NCBI GenBank assembly: GCA_019096195.1 | Contig: JAGTXK010000073.1 | Span: 124,001 to 188,000, forward strand | Reading direction: 5' to 3' | DNA: 64,000 nt | Origin: Boletus sp. NGJ | Lineage: Eukaryota; Basidiomycota; Agaricomycetes; Boletales; Boletaceae | Notes under the pieces: model-generated | Databases searched by the model: none | What the model was told of the DNA's origin: nothing | What the model saw: only the letters and a program-made list of their open reading frames with translations | Part shown: positions 12,601 to 24,689 of the stretch, piece after piece | Position numbering within the stretch: position 1 is the first letter of the stretch | How the letters are laid out: each line of letters opens with the position of its first letter | Position numbers and translations under genes: made by a program

Positions 12601-15600
12601 CTTTCTTTGCACCCAAGCCACCCGAGTCCAAACCTGTGTCAGTCTTTGCTCTTTCAGCTACGCCGGGTACCCCAACCTCGACGCCTCCGAAAGCAACTTC
12701 CCCTCAGCCTACTTTTGGGGCGTCCTCCGTGCCTGGCGGCGCATTTAAGAATGCACCCCCGGTAGCCGTTGCGACACCGTCCCAGCCGGCCCCCGCTTCT
12801 AGTGGTGGTGCTTTTAGTGCGTTCTCGAGCGGTGGCGGCGGTTTTGCAGCATTTTCGAGCGGTGGCGGTGGTGGTGGCTTTGCAGCATTCTCGTCAGGGG
12901 GAAGTAAATCATTCAGTGATCTTCTCCGTTCCACTGGAGAGGACAAGCCATCAAGAGCTGAACAATCTGAAGCTACACCTACAAAACCAGCCCAAGTGCC
13001 GCCGCAATCCCCTGTCTCGACCACTCTTACCTCTGCACCTGCTAATGAGCCACCCAAACCTTCTACACCATTGGTGACCCCAAAACTCGAGAAGCAAGAG
13101 CCGGGGATTGTCGAGGTTAAAGCAAGCGAGGCACCTGCTGAACCCAAGGAGAAAGAGACAGAGAAGATTCTGATTCAAGAGCCATCCTCGGAATCGATAT
13201 CGTCCTCCACGAGTTCGTCCTTTGTAAAAGTTTCGGTTGAAGAGGAGGGTGAAATTGTTGAAGAAGGAGCAATTGGTGGGACCGAATTGCAAGATGACGC
13301 AGAATCGCTCCTGTCCGACGTGCCATCAGAGCCTGAGGTGTCCGATGAGGAGGAGGATGAGGAGGATGAGGATTATGAGGATGAGGTGCAGTCGGAGGCG
13401 TCTGACGAAGAAGAGACAGAGGAACAAGTGGAGGAAGGACCTGAACCCACGGAGGTTCCTTTACCTATAACGCCGGCAACCACGAGGTCACCATCCACGA
13501 CACCCAAGGCGGAACACCCCAAGATCACTGTCTCGGCCTCTCTGCCACCCCAGACGTCTTCGTCCTCTGGCACTCTCCGGGTGTCACCAGTCAGAGATCT
13601 TAGTACGACGCCTCCCGGCTCTCCTGTCAAGGATACTCCTTCGGCATTAATGCAGATGCCGGTTCCCGCACTTAAAGCCTCTCCACCGTTGACCTCGCCT
13701 TTTGGTCCAGTACCTCGTTCGAATAACCGCCCCATGCGCAGCTCCCCACTTGCAAATACACCCCTTGTGCTTGAGGGTGACGTGGAGAAACTTCCGCCTG
13801 CCTCCAGGTCCGCACCACCAGCTATGGTTGCGCAGCCAGCTGCACCCAAAGCACCTTTTGGCCAATGGACTCCCCCTACACCTGCACAACCAACGGAGGA
13901 CGATTCGTCTCACTCGAAGACGCCCCCACTCTTGTTCCCCACCTCAGGAGAGAAACCTCCCGGGATTTTTGCACCTATACCTATACCTACTCCTGCTTCC
14001 GCGCCGTCATTGCTCGCTCCTTCAGAGAAGGTTACGACCACGACAATCCCTTCCGGTTCTCTGTTCACACTCCCAACTAGCCCCTCGAGGCTCGCAGAAG
14101 TCACTCCATCCACGACAAATTCCGTGCAACCACTCGTTGGTGGACAGACCAACATGTTTGGTACCAAAGTCGGACCTGCCATATCGCTACCAAGTTCACC
14201 TTCGCCGTTCGCGTCTCCCAACCCATTGATTGCTCCCGGTCCTAGCTTCACGCCGCCGTTACCAAAGATACCGGCGCCCACCCCGACACCGTCACCGACG
14301 CCAGAGCAGGGCATGCAAGCAGAGTGTTTACTCCTTCTGAGTACCCTCGGTAAGGAACTGGAGAGTGTGGGTTTTTCCTCTTGGCACTGCAATCATTAAT
14401 CTAATATTGGTAATCTGGTACGGTATAGCTCAAGCAGCTTGCGACAGCGACCGCAGCAATGTCAATGGAACTTAAGACGACTTCCGGCATAATCAATCAA
14501 AAGGTTGATCTCGGCGATCCTCGCAAATGGAAGTTGGGTGATATTGAGGAGTATGGGAGAGTACTGGCGAATGTCCAGGTTGATGTCAAGGAACTCAAGT
14601 TGCAGCGGGTGTCCTTGCGCAAATTTTTGAAGGAGTTGGACAGCAACATGCTGAAAGGTATTTTTTCCAGAAGGTATTCTTATCGACTCGGCCTGACAAT
14701 TTCTAGTTACCACGAGGAAGGAGGAAATCATACGATTCAACAAAGCCAAGACAGATGTTGAGTTTGCAAAGATGCTCAAAATCCGGACACTTGCTCCGGA
14801 ATATTCAGAAACCCAGTCACAGTTACGGAAGAACATACGTGTGAGTTTCGAGCATTTGATGGGTGTTGACCTTTAACTGACTCGACTCTTAGGCGATCAA
14901 GGATCGCGTACAGAAGCTTGAAGACCACTTACAGACTTCGAAGAAGCGGATTAACGAACTCAGGACAGGCAGACCCAGTTTAAGGCAAGCGCTTCCCCAA
15001 CAGCCGGATGAACCGACTGTGTTTTTAACTCTATTACAGACCACCCTCTCTGGATACTATGAACCGCACATTCCGTAACATTGACATCACCATCGACCAA
15101 AGAAAACGAGAGGTATCTCAGCTACGGCGCCGCTTGGCGAAGCTGGAGATCTCGGGAGGTGTGGGTACTTGGGATCAATTCGTTATATCATCATCGAAGC
15201 GACCTTTGAACGTAACCCCGAACGTTGCCATTACTACGGCAGCGGCGCTGAACGCGGAACGGTCTGCGCAGAGGCTAAAGAAGGCAATGTTGGCTTCCAG
15301 AACCCAACCACTTCTGAACACGACGGCTACCGCTTCACCTATTCCGACGTCTTTCCAGACGCCACAGAAAGCTGCGGTGGTCAAACCGGATGTAAAGACG
15401 CCAGACGTGAAAGTGCCTGAAGGCGTATTCATCCTACCAAGCACTCCGATGAGTTTCCCTTCAGCGCTACCGGCGAGCTGGACACCGCCGCCACCCATAG
15501 AATTTGGGAGTCCGGCGACGCATGACATCTCTCCATCACGCACCCGATGTGGGATCAAACACCACCAAAAACCGATCATGCTCAAGAAAAATGCGAGCCC

Positions 15601-15703
15601 GGGTGGCTCGACGCAACCATTGCCGTTTGAGTGGAAGCCAGTGGAGCCTATCAAACCGGTGTCGTCGCTTCCGTTTGCTATACGTCCTGCGGGGTCGAGT
15701 TAG
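9615..15703 (+). CDS. NUP159: Nup159/Nup214-like FG nucleoporin
   Basis: Seven exons deduced: 9615-9699, 9747-9911, 9970-14366, 14429-14657, 14707-14840, 14893-14984 and 15040-15703, giving about 1,921 residues. Residues 1 to roughly 450 resemble the N-terminal beta-propeller of Nup159 (start MANVSQLQP; AANVxx-like blades such as HILTVACNDTRVLLALVDG). Residues about 515-1065 are FG repeats (FGQPS, FGAFAGF) ending in glycine-rich GGGFAAFSSGG units. An acidic stretch (about 1200-1240) follows, then a Pro/Ser/Thr region, then a coiled coil (about 1550-1740) of the kind that binds the Nup82 complex. The known role is mRNA export at the cytoplasmic face of the nuclear pore. The intron after 14984 has a GC donor. 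The ATG was chosen because it is the first in a frame that splices cleanly. Confidence 0.88.
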
Positions 15704-16746
15704 TGTTTCATGTTTTATCTAGTTATTGGTTGGTTCTGTAACATGTTGAATGTAAGTACTTGGGAGGATGCGAATGCGAATGTGTCGGCATCTGTGTACT
15801 CGTCGGCGACCCTCCGAGCCAATCCGCGTGACTTTGACTCGTCCTGATAAGCTTAGGGTAGCAGCGGAGCTGGTACCCGACATGGAACATGGATGCTTTC
15901 GATACATCCTTACTTACCCACCGCCGAGCACCAGTACTTGTCTCGAAGAGATCGATTGTCAATTGGTAGTAATACCAGTAGAATCGTCATAGCAAAACAA
16001 CCTGTAAATCAGAGACGACATCCGAATGTTACTCACCTGCAGTTGCTCAGTTGGAAATCAAGTCTGCATCCTTGCATGCCAGTGATCCTATAACTTTACA
16101 CAGAGCCCGGTGCGGGGGAAGATTGCCGCCATCCGGGCCTGAGCGACCTGTGAGTCTGTGTAGGAGCCACCACTGGCATCACCTCAATAAGTTACCAAGA
16201 TCGACTCCGTGTCCAGTCCGAGGGTGGAGACCATGATTTGACATGATCTGGCAATCACTGGAAAAGATTTTCAACAGGTTTGAATCACTGACCATCCGAG
16301 TCACCAGCACTGAGTCGCTGGTCCACTTGTAAAGTTCAAGTTTTACTACTTAACGTACGATCGCTTCCGATACGAAGCGATGATCTTCAAGTTGTACATT
16401 AGTTCCCACGATGATCATCTAAGCCTAGTTGTTGGCCACCACAAGTACTCTGAACTGGGTTGTTGGCCCCATGCACCGTGTCGAGCAACTTGCTTGAAAT
16501 GAGTAGGCTGGAAGCTGTTAGTACTCGTTTCGCGACAGCTCTCCGGGAATTGCATGGTCAGGCTTATTTTTCCCCACCCCGGACTGATGCGACGATTCTC
16601 GCTGGCAGTCGTTCAGAGTCCGTGCCATACCGCTGAAGTTATAACATGACACTGTAGAGACACTCGGAAGACACCCTCTTTCTATTCTGCCAGCCGCCGC
16701 CTTGGCGGTGGAATGGTGTCTGTCAGCCGCATACGCATTCGCCAGG
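15704..16746. other. Intergenic, no gene seen
   Basis: Downstream region of the nucleoporin gene and upstream region of the protease gene, both on the plus strand. Open frames here are short and overlapping with no recognisable domain. Confidence 0.5.
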
Positions 16747-16754
16747 TATATAAA
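16747..16754 (+). promoter_or_regulatory. TATA box of aspartic protease gene
   Basis: TATATAAA lies 57 bp upstream of the protease ATG at 16811, a usual spacing for a strongly expressed fungal secreted-enzyme gene. Confidence 0.6.
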
Positions 16755-16810
16755 CCGCGTGTATGTTGCCTCCCCAAGTACGTTCAATCCATCATTATTC
16801 CTCCTTCGAG

Positions 16811-18421
16811 ATGAAGTCCACTCTACGTCTCTGGATCATCCTTTTATCTGCAATGTCTGCGGGTGCGATTCCTGCCGTCTCAAACCGAGCTCTCCGGATC
16901 CCCTTGCAGCGCCGCTCACTCAACGCGGTGGACCTCATTCCGGACCAGTCGAACCCGAGCGAACGGTTCTTGGGCGCCAAGAGAGTTGCACAGTTCATTA
17001 GCTACGCTCGCGAGTGTGTTTTCTGCTTCCTCGTTATTCGCCTCGCTCAACTTCTGGGGTAACGTACAGGAAGTATATATATACGTTTGCGATATACGAG
17101 CGGAATACGGGTTCGCGCCATCCACTTGACACGTTGTCAAGATCCTCCTCGACCAGCCGATCAAAACGCGCAAGCAGCGGAACTATTGCTCTTGGCAATC
17201 AGGGACAAGACGCATGGTTTGGTGACATTACGATGGGAACGCCATCTCAAAGCTTTCAAGGTAAGACATCGCTCATTGGATTTAGATCGCTCGTCATCCT
17301 AATCTCTTCACGTTACAATAAGTGATCCCCGACACAGGTAGCTCTGACGCATGTGAGTATCTTACATCTTAAATCAGCAAGGTTGGGTTGATCTTTCTCT
17401 TAGGGGTGATCGCCGCAAGCTCCCCTCTTCCCCATGGGCATCGCACTTACGATGCTTCCGAGTCAAGCACTTCTCGGGATCTCCACTCTCCCTTTAATAT
17501 AACATATGGTGAGGGAGAAGTCGCCGGAGACATGTACGAAGATACGGTTAAAGTGGGTGGATACGAGGTAGACCTTACTCGTTGGTGTTCGGACGGTGAT
17601 TGACCTAACCTACTAGATCGCGAACCAAAAGTTTGGTGTTGCATATGTTGAATCATTAAACTTTTGGAGCTTTTTTGGTTTTCCCGCGGATGGTATCGCT
17701 GGCCTTGGATTTCCGGAGATCTCGAGCATGGGGGGGAACACGCTAATGCAGAACTTGAACGAAAGCAGTCTACTACCTCAAAGGTTCTTCGGTTTCAAGC
17801 TCTCCACCGAGCCTGGAGAAAGCAAACTGACTATCGGTGGCGCGGACGACGCTGCATTCGTGAGCGACACGCTTGTATCTGTCCCAGTGACGAAAGAGGG
17901 CTACTGGCAAATTTACCTGGGAGGGATCAGTCGTCCCAACCACACAGTTCCGGGGAGCGTTGACGTGGCTGCAATCGTCGATACCGGTACCACGCTTATC
18001 CTTGTGTCAAAGGAAATTGCAGATAGCTACTATGCAGGCATTCCCGATGCAAAATGTGTGCCTGACGGCATGTGTACGGGTACGTCGCGTCTATATAAAA
18101 TCGTAGGACCACTTCATTCGACGTCCTGCAGTTCCATGCGATGTCATCGCTTCGACGACACCGACACTCACATTTGGGGGGAGAGAGTATTCGGTGTCTG
18201 CTGACGCATGGAACTTCGGTCCTGTTGATTCTGGTTCGACAGATTGCATGACTGGCATGGCGATATTCGAGTTTGGTATGCTTTAGATGTACGTCGTCGG
18301 GATTGGAAGCTCACCCGCGTTGACAGAGTTTGTGATCCTCGGGGACGTCTTCTTGCAAAACGTGTATACTATTTTCGATTTCGGGAATCCGCCACAGGTC
18401 CACTTTGCAGACCTAGTTTAA
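16811..18421 (+). CDS. Secreted aspartic protease (A1, polyporopepsin-like)
   Basis: Seven exons deduced: 16811-17013, 17070-17260, 17323-17352, 17404-17567, 17617-18079, 18132-18275 and 18327-18421, coding about 429 residues. A signal peptide (MKSTLRLWIILLSAMSAGA) and a propeptide of about 75 residues precede the pepsin fold. The first catalytic motif DTGSS sits in a tiny 30 bp exon and the second, DTGTT, follows AAIV. The flap region has FNITYGEGEVAGDMYEDTV. The two cysteine pairs of the C-lobe (AKC...GMC and PCDV...TDC) and the terminal ILGDVFLQNVYTIFDF motif are present. All introns have GT-AG borders and phases agree. It should digest extracellular protein at acid pH. Nothing suggests inactivation. 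Confidence 0.9.
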
Positions 18422-19279
18422 TAGGCCAACCTTACTTTACTTTTTTTTAAAAGCATTTTTCCAGAGAAGCCCTAACCTATTGACCAACGTTGAGAGTCAG
18501 GCGGCAACTCATTGGGTGGTCATTATCAGAACTGGCAGTTCACCGGCGCCCCGTGCCCCCGAATGTTTCCATGGGTGCCCCGCCAATCTACTCTGGCACG
18601 ATCTTAAGCACTCGTCGCGGAACCCAAGATATGACACTGACGACTCGACTAACACTGTTAACATGGGCTCCACAGATATGCCTTTGTCTGATTTGTCGCG
18701 CCACGGCGCCCTGGAGCCATCATGCCAAATCACTTCGTGATAGCCAACCTCGAATGCCTGTAAAACCGCTGATCGACATCAAATATCTGGCAGGTGGCGC
18801 ACCACTTCTGGCGCCTATCTTGCGGCATGAGGACTCGGTCAGGAACTTTAATGTGAGGTGCAAGGAACAGGACGGGGAGAAGGACAATTATTTCTATTCC
18901 CGCGATGCTTCTCCCCTATGTATATCCCCGCCGCATCTCGCAGCAAGCTAGCGCACAACATACCACGCCAATTAACAAGCTCCTCGTTTCAATAATTACT
19001 ATCTCTTGTAGCGTTATCCCCCCCCCCCCCCTTTTTTTTTCCTTTCATATTCTCGTTGATTTGTCTCGCTTGCTCTTCCCATCCTCTCTCACGTTCTCTT
19101 TCCTTGTTGACTTGCATCATGACCTTGACACATATCTAGTAGTACATGGATCCTTGAAGGAACGCTAATCTCAACCGCTGCATGTCAATGCTTATAGAGT
19201 TGATCGGTAACCGTCGGGTGATTATCCCAGGGATCCGGGACTCATACTAACGCTGCGAGATACACGAACTCAAAGGAAT
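18422..19279. other. Intergenic, no gene seen
   Basis: 3' region of the protease gene. Overlapping frames at 18480-18951 show no family features. A C-run followed by a T-run lies near 19018-19041. The block duplicated at 27.6 kb starts at about 19280. Confidence 0.5.
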
Positions 19280-21166
19280 CAATGATCAATGTCCATATAA
19301 ACATGGTCCAGTGTAGTATTACATTGAATCATCTAGTTCAATGCGTCACATCGTGTGTACCTGGGCGAAAACACAACACCCGCGTCGGAAACGTGAATGA
19401 ACACCTGACGGTGGTAAAGCCTAATTCTTCCTGATGCTGTTCCATACTAAGTCTCACAATGTAGGTGAATTGAAAGCAACGCGTACCATTAATTGGACCC
19501 CCGCGGCCGAAGGTTGGAATGGGTTGGCTGCTTGTTGCATCTAATGGGACATGAGCTGACGTGACGAGGCCCACCATCACCTGAAAGAGAGGAACCGGGT
19601 CCGCTTCCACAGCACGTTGTCTTCCACTACCAGATGCATCTCTGTTCGGAGGTTTTGGAATAGTAGTCTTAGTACGTGATTTATCCTGTGACGTGTGATG
19701 ACTCCCTGCACACAAATTCGAGGGCCCTGGCCTTCTAACGGTTTTCGCGACCGCTCGCTAAGATATATATTCAACACACCGCATTCGATCGTCCATCGAG
19801 GAGAAGCACTCACTCGCTTACATCTACCTTCAGCCATCCACGAAGGTCCCTCATTTGTAGTATCTGGTCTGACTGGGGAGTGGGAAGGAGATCGAGGATC
19901 GGCGGGCTCGCCCGACTTTCCGGAACGTCGATCTGGTTTATGCGAAACCGGGCCCTTGATACCCTTCCTCTGTAGCCACATTTTGAATGTCGAGCGGTCC
20001 TGGGGTGCTTCGACAGTTTCGACAGTTCCCTCTCTGAAGTGGAGGGCATGGGTAGGGCATCTGACTGCGAGATAGCATGCAATGGACCCGGCGGCAGTGC
20101 CTCGTCCTCAAGAGGATTTGAAGAGGGGGACAATGACTTCGGCAACGTCAATGCGGAAGCAAGAGAAGAACATAGTGATCACCAACCTCGTCATAAGCGA
20201 ACTCGGCGGCAGGCGTGCTCGACGGCACCTCAACCTATGCCATCGTGAGACTCGCTTCGAAGAGAAACGAGGGAACTGATACCTCGAGGAGACCTCCATC
20301 TTCGTTGTGTCCGGACTCGAGTGGACTGGATGTCGCAGGTTGTTCCTGGTGTACGTACACAGTGACGGATGACAAAATCCTACGGATTCAGAGTTAGGTG
20401 GATTGTCGTCGACGCCGTCCAAATGTCGATGGTTGTTGGTCTGGTACTTCCTCGTGAGTGGGTACCTAGATAGATCGCCAATGTGGGAGACAGAATGGGG
20501 CTTATCCAACATGCAGGGACTCTAAATGCACAAATACTTACATTGAATGGACCATACGAGTCCGGGAGAATCTTGCCGAGATCGCGAATGACAAATTTTC
20601 CATCCCGTCGTCCAGTCGCAAGGTGGATACTATCTGGGGAGATGGCGATTGACAGTAGCCCTGAGTCACTGCCCTCGACGACAGGGCCAATCCGAATCAG
20701 TGTCTGTGTGTCGAGGAACGAGATTGAATATGGTCCGATGGTAACGATAAATTTGCCGTTGGCGGCGAGAACTTAGTGAGGGGACCTCGTGGCTGCCATA
20801 TTCGAGATTTTGCGATTCAGCACGCAGGGACCCGCCGGTGGACGTATTTAATGACCTGATTTTGTTGTCACCGGATGCAGCAAAGATTTGCTGGCCATCG
20901 TTTGACCCCAGCCAGTCGAGTGTGTCAATGTTGATGATGACGAGCTTGTCACCGGTCTGGCTGTCGAAAATACTGATGGACTTCGGGCCCGCGCAGGCAG
21001 TGGCGATACAGTTGGCACCAGTCGGAGAGAAACGGATTCATTCCCATCACATAGGCTAATTGTCGTGTTTGAGCGGGCCAGCGAGTCGCTCCCCACTCGT
21101 AATGCTCCAGATGCTCGCGCCCAAGTAAGTCCCGGTGGCAGACTTGGTCGACTCTGGGGAGACGCT
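19280..21166 (-). pseudogene. WD40-repeat protein relic, copy 1
   Basis: Minus-strand sequence encodes beta-propeller blades: ASIWSITSGERLAGPLKHD near 21100, then FAASGDNKIRS, GSDSGLLSIAISPDS, HLATGRRDGKFVIRDLG, with a serine- and basic-rich tail towards 19.3 kb. Agaricomycetes carry many such WD40 proteins with a disordered C-terminal tail. The gene is cut off at about 21166, where sequence matching the sugar transporter begins on the other strand, so its 5' part is missing. A diverged second copy lies at 27620-29700 in the same orientation. Function unknown; WD40 propellers usually bind proteins. Exact exons were not resolved. Confidence 0.6.
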
Positions 21167-22663
21167 GGCGGACTGTGGGTTTCTCTCTATGCTTGCAGAG
21201 TGGGTGCCTCATGTCAACTTCGGAGCGTTGCCAGTGGTAGTATCCACCTGGTTTGCAAGCCGCTATGGAAGGAAACAGTCCATGCTTGCTTCCGCTATCA
21301 TCTTCCTCATAGGGAGTGTGATACAGTCGATCGCGGGCCTCGGTAGTACGCCAGTTGTTGGACTCAAACTATTCTACTTTGGTCGGTTCTTTGGTGGCGT
21401 CGGCGCCGGCCTAATGGCCGCTCTCGTACCGACCTACGTATCTGAATGTGCACCGCGGGCCATTCGTGGGCGTTGTACCGGGAAGGCGCCACTGAGTCTG
21501 TCCAGAATAGCGACGCCATAGTTGACCCAGACTAGATCGGAGGGATGTGAGACAGCCGGGCGGCGCGACGATAGTGAAAAAATACTTGCAACTCAACATG
21601 TTCCCCAGTCCGACGGCCACCTCAATGCTACTATCATCGTTCAGATCATTCCGGGCGTCCTCTTCTTCATGCTGTTCCAGTCAGAGTCACCTCGTTGGTT
21701 AGTTGAAAGGAAACGATATGAAGATGCCGCCAAATCGCTCGCTTGTATTGCGCGCGCTGACCCTCCTGGAGATCCGTGCAGACTTTGTTGGCCGTCATAA
21801 GCTCGGCATCCTTTCGCAATTCCGCAAGATGGGAGAGAACAAGACGATCGCGCTTCGTTGCGTCATCCCTCCCCTGCTCACCTTCTTCCAACAATGGACG
21901 GGGACAAACGCGATCAACTACTACGCCCCACAGATATTCGCGTCCATTGGTATCTCAAGCACGACAGCATCGCTCCTTGCGACAGGTATCTACGGTGTGG
22001 TGAAATTCGTCGTGACGTGTCTCGTGCTCGGATTCGTGATCGAATCATGGGGCCGTAAACGCACACTCTTTTACGGCGGCATCGCTCAAGGTCTGATGAT
22101 GCTCTGGATCGGCGGCTACGTGGCCATCCATCCACAGCCCAAGGTGGTACCCACAACGTACGTCTCCATCGTCGCCATCTACCTGTACGGTGTCTTTTTC
22201 TGCCTCGGGTGGGGCTTCACGCCGCTCGTCCTCGGATCTGAAGTGGCCCCGGGACATCTCCGGCCAGCGGTCATGCATCATGTCTCTGGCTTTCCACGTA
22301 CCTGATCGGCGCGCAGATCACGTGGGGGACGTATGTCGTCTTTGGGGTCGCGAGCGTAGTGATGCGGCGGTGGGGGTGGGGGTGAGGGTGCCTGAGACGA
22401 CGGGGGTGCAGCTCGAGGACATCAAGTGGTCGTTTGAAGGGGATCTTTGGATACGATGTGCGCAGGACGCGCCGGGTGGACGCTGGCTGCTTGGGAAGCG
22501 GCGCGCAGTGAGCGTAGAGGCGTTGAAGAAGCGGACAGAGGGCGGTCGTGGTAGAGGGTGCACGAGGCGGAAGCGACGTGTCAGACGAGGAGATCATGGC
22601 GCCAGAAAAGCTGTCGGGAGGCTTACACGTTATCCAGTAAGTGGCATCTGTCGTGGAGGATAA
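21167..22663 (+). pseudogene. Broken MFS sugar transporter (copy of the 46.2 kb gene)
   Basis: Nearly identical at DNA level to 46382-47940 over long stretches (from 21781 to 22260 I count about two differences). It starts abruptly inside the first intron region, so the first exon (about 76 codons) is missing. An internal segment of about 150 bp (21481-21629) is inverted relative to the intact copy. Further small deletions follow: about 10 bp inside the inverted part, about 27 bp near 21766, and a shortened stretch near 22275-22320 that loses a membrane helix. The sequences QQWTGTNAINYYAP and ESWGRKRT remain readable. It cannot code for a working 12-helix transporter. Confidence 0.85.
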
Positions 22664-23166
22664 ATGGGCCTATGGTTGTCTGCTTCATATCGCACAATGA
22701 CGTCATTTCATTTTCCTGGATATGCAGCTTGTTGTGACATTGATCCGAGGGCAATGTGAAAATGGTATCCAGGGCTACGGCCCTTGTGTTCAGGAACATT
22801 GTATTTCGAACTCTAACTGGGGTAACTAAGGAGAGAAACGAACGTTGCACTAACAAAGATCGGATAAGCCTAGCACGCGTCAACGCGGGACGAAGGGGGA
22901 AACTTGTAGAAGCTGGGTGTATATGGGTATACGACGGAGGAAATTAGAATGATGATGACAGAAAAAAGCCACCAGTCAAGAGATATCGAACTTGAATGGG
23001 ATCCGAGATATTGATATTCGGTCTCCTTCCTGGGCTCAATGGTGCCGACCGAGCTTCTTGTGTGTGAAAGATTTGATTCCTCGCTGAGAGGAGACTTGGC
23101 GACGGGAAAAGGCGCTATCACTGCGTTTGCTCGGGCTACTGCTGGAGGATGGAAGACAAATTAAAA

Positions 23167-24595
23167 TCACCGGCGTCGCGATATGACACAGAAAGATACC
23201 AACCATTGTGAATTTGGCGAACTCGACGGCGCAGCAGATGCCGATATGATGTTGACCGGGGCAGTCGAGGCAGAGAGTATTGGCGTCGTGCTACCGTCGG
23301 AAGCACCTGGTGAACTCGACGGCGCAGCAGATGCCGATACGCTGTTGACCGGGGCAGTCAAGGCAGAGAGTGTTGGCGTCGTGCTACCGTCGGAAGCACC
23401 TGATGAACTCGACGGCGCAGCTGATGGTGACACCACGTTAACCGAGGAAGCCGAAGTTGGCGTCGTCGTTGTGTTACCGTTGGAAGCAGGGGATGCTGAT
23501 GAACTACTGCCAGAACTACTAACGATCGGAAGTTCAGTTTGATTGGGCGCAGGGACTGGTATAAATTTGTAATAACTTTGGAAAATGTCGTCCTGCGCGC
23601 CATCTGCGAAGCCGTAGAGGTCGTTGTAAAACGGAGGGGAATACGTTCCTTCAAACATCTGCAGAGGGTGATAATGAGCCAAGCCAAGGGTATAAATCTG
23701 GAGCGGACACTCACGGTGTTGTTTTCTGCTTGATACCAATACAAGGGCTGTTTGGGACCATAGGTACAATTTCCGGGGACTGCGTCCGGCTTTCCGTTGG
23801 CTGGGTCCGCCCCACAGCGACGAGCAACCTTGGGTGTACCAATCCCGACGGTGGAGGTGGAGCCGGTAACTTTACATTGGAAGCCATTCATGTACACTGT
23901 GTGAACGCAGATAAGAATATTTATAAGGAAGGTAGGATAGCGATGCGTACTCTGTTCGGAACCGCTGTCGGGCGAATGGATCCAAAAGAAGGCACATATG
24001 CACAAATTATTGGGGCAAGGCGGCATGTTTTTCGGGACACTAAAATCAGTGTATCGATCCCAAACACATGTGTAATTGACAGTGAAAATGGCAAAGTCAG
24101 CGGGTTGGACGTCGTTCACGTTGTCCTTGTATGCGATGCCTAATCCGCAGCCTTTCGTATCATTTTTACCCGTCGTGTGGTATTCCGCCGGGGGAGAGCC
24201 AGGGCAGACGTCATTGGGATTATTTGGATCTTGGATGTTACCACCCTCTGAGCTGGCATAATAAGTTGTGGCGCCTTTGTTACAGGCTATCTCAAGCGTG
24301 ACGACCTTGCCAGCAGGGAGCTCAACGACGTCTTCTGGGTGAGGTGGGTAGCCAAGGTGGCCATGAAACCACCATCCAAAGAACGATAAATGCACCAGAG
24401 GGACGACGGGGCGGTTATCGTAGCTAAAGGATTGCTGAGTGACATTGAATCCATACATTGCGGGAGTCCAGATACCTGCGGCGATCTGATATCAGGAGAG
24501 TGAGGAGAAAAGAGAGAGTGGGACGCACTGGCATGGCAAGACACGAGACGCAGCGAGAGGAAGATAGGAAGGAGAGAAAGAATGGAGAGGTACAT
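23167..24595 (-). CDS. AA14-type lytic polysaccharide monooxygenase, copy 1
   Basis: Four exons, in transcript order: 24595-24529, 24475-23951, 23896-23715 and 23658-23167, coding about 421 residues with introns of 53-56 bp. A 20-residue signal peptide ([20 protein letters not shown]) leaves His21 as the mature N-terminus, as needed for a copper histidine brace. Family signatures are [34 protein letters not shown] (probable second brace His, residue 122), [12 protein letters not shown] followed by MYMNGF (probable axial Tyr 199), and ARRCGADP. Characterised AA14 enzymes from Pycnoporus oxidise xylan on cellulose; this role is inferred. A Ser/Thr-rich tail holds 31-residue repeats. The hydrophobic C-terminal segment seen in copy 2 is lost through a 2 bp difference, so the protein ends SFCVISRRR. 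Confidence 0.85.
23217..23430 (-). repeat. 93 bp tandem repeat in AA14 copy 1 tail
   Basis: A 93 bp unit recurs with the landmark ACTCGACGGC at 23221, 23314 and 23407 (the third copy diverges after its start). It encodes about 31 residues of Ser/Thr/Ala/Pro-rich linker. The matching region of AA14 copy 2 has only about one unit. Confidence 0.85.
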
Positions 24596-24647
24596 GGCTG
24601 GATCGGCCGAGGAAGGAGTGGAGATAGTTTTGGCTAAGGTGTGCCGC

Positions 24648-24655
24648 ATTTTATA
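24648..24655 (-). promoter_or_regulatory. TATA box of AA14 copy 1
   Basis: TATAAAAT on the minus strand, 52 bp before the ATG at 24595. The same sequence and spacing are kept at AA14 copy 2. Confidence 0.6.
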
Positions 24656-24689
24656 ACAACAAAAGGTGACGGGCGTCATATCGGCTAAT

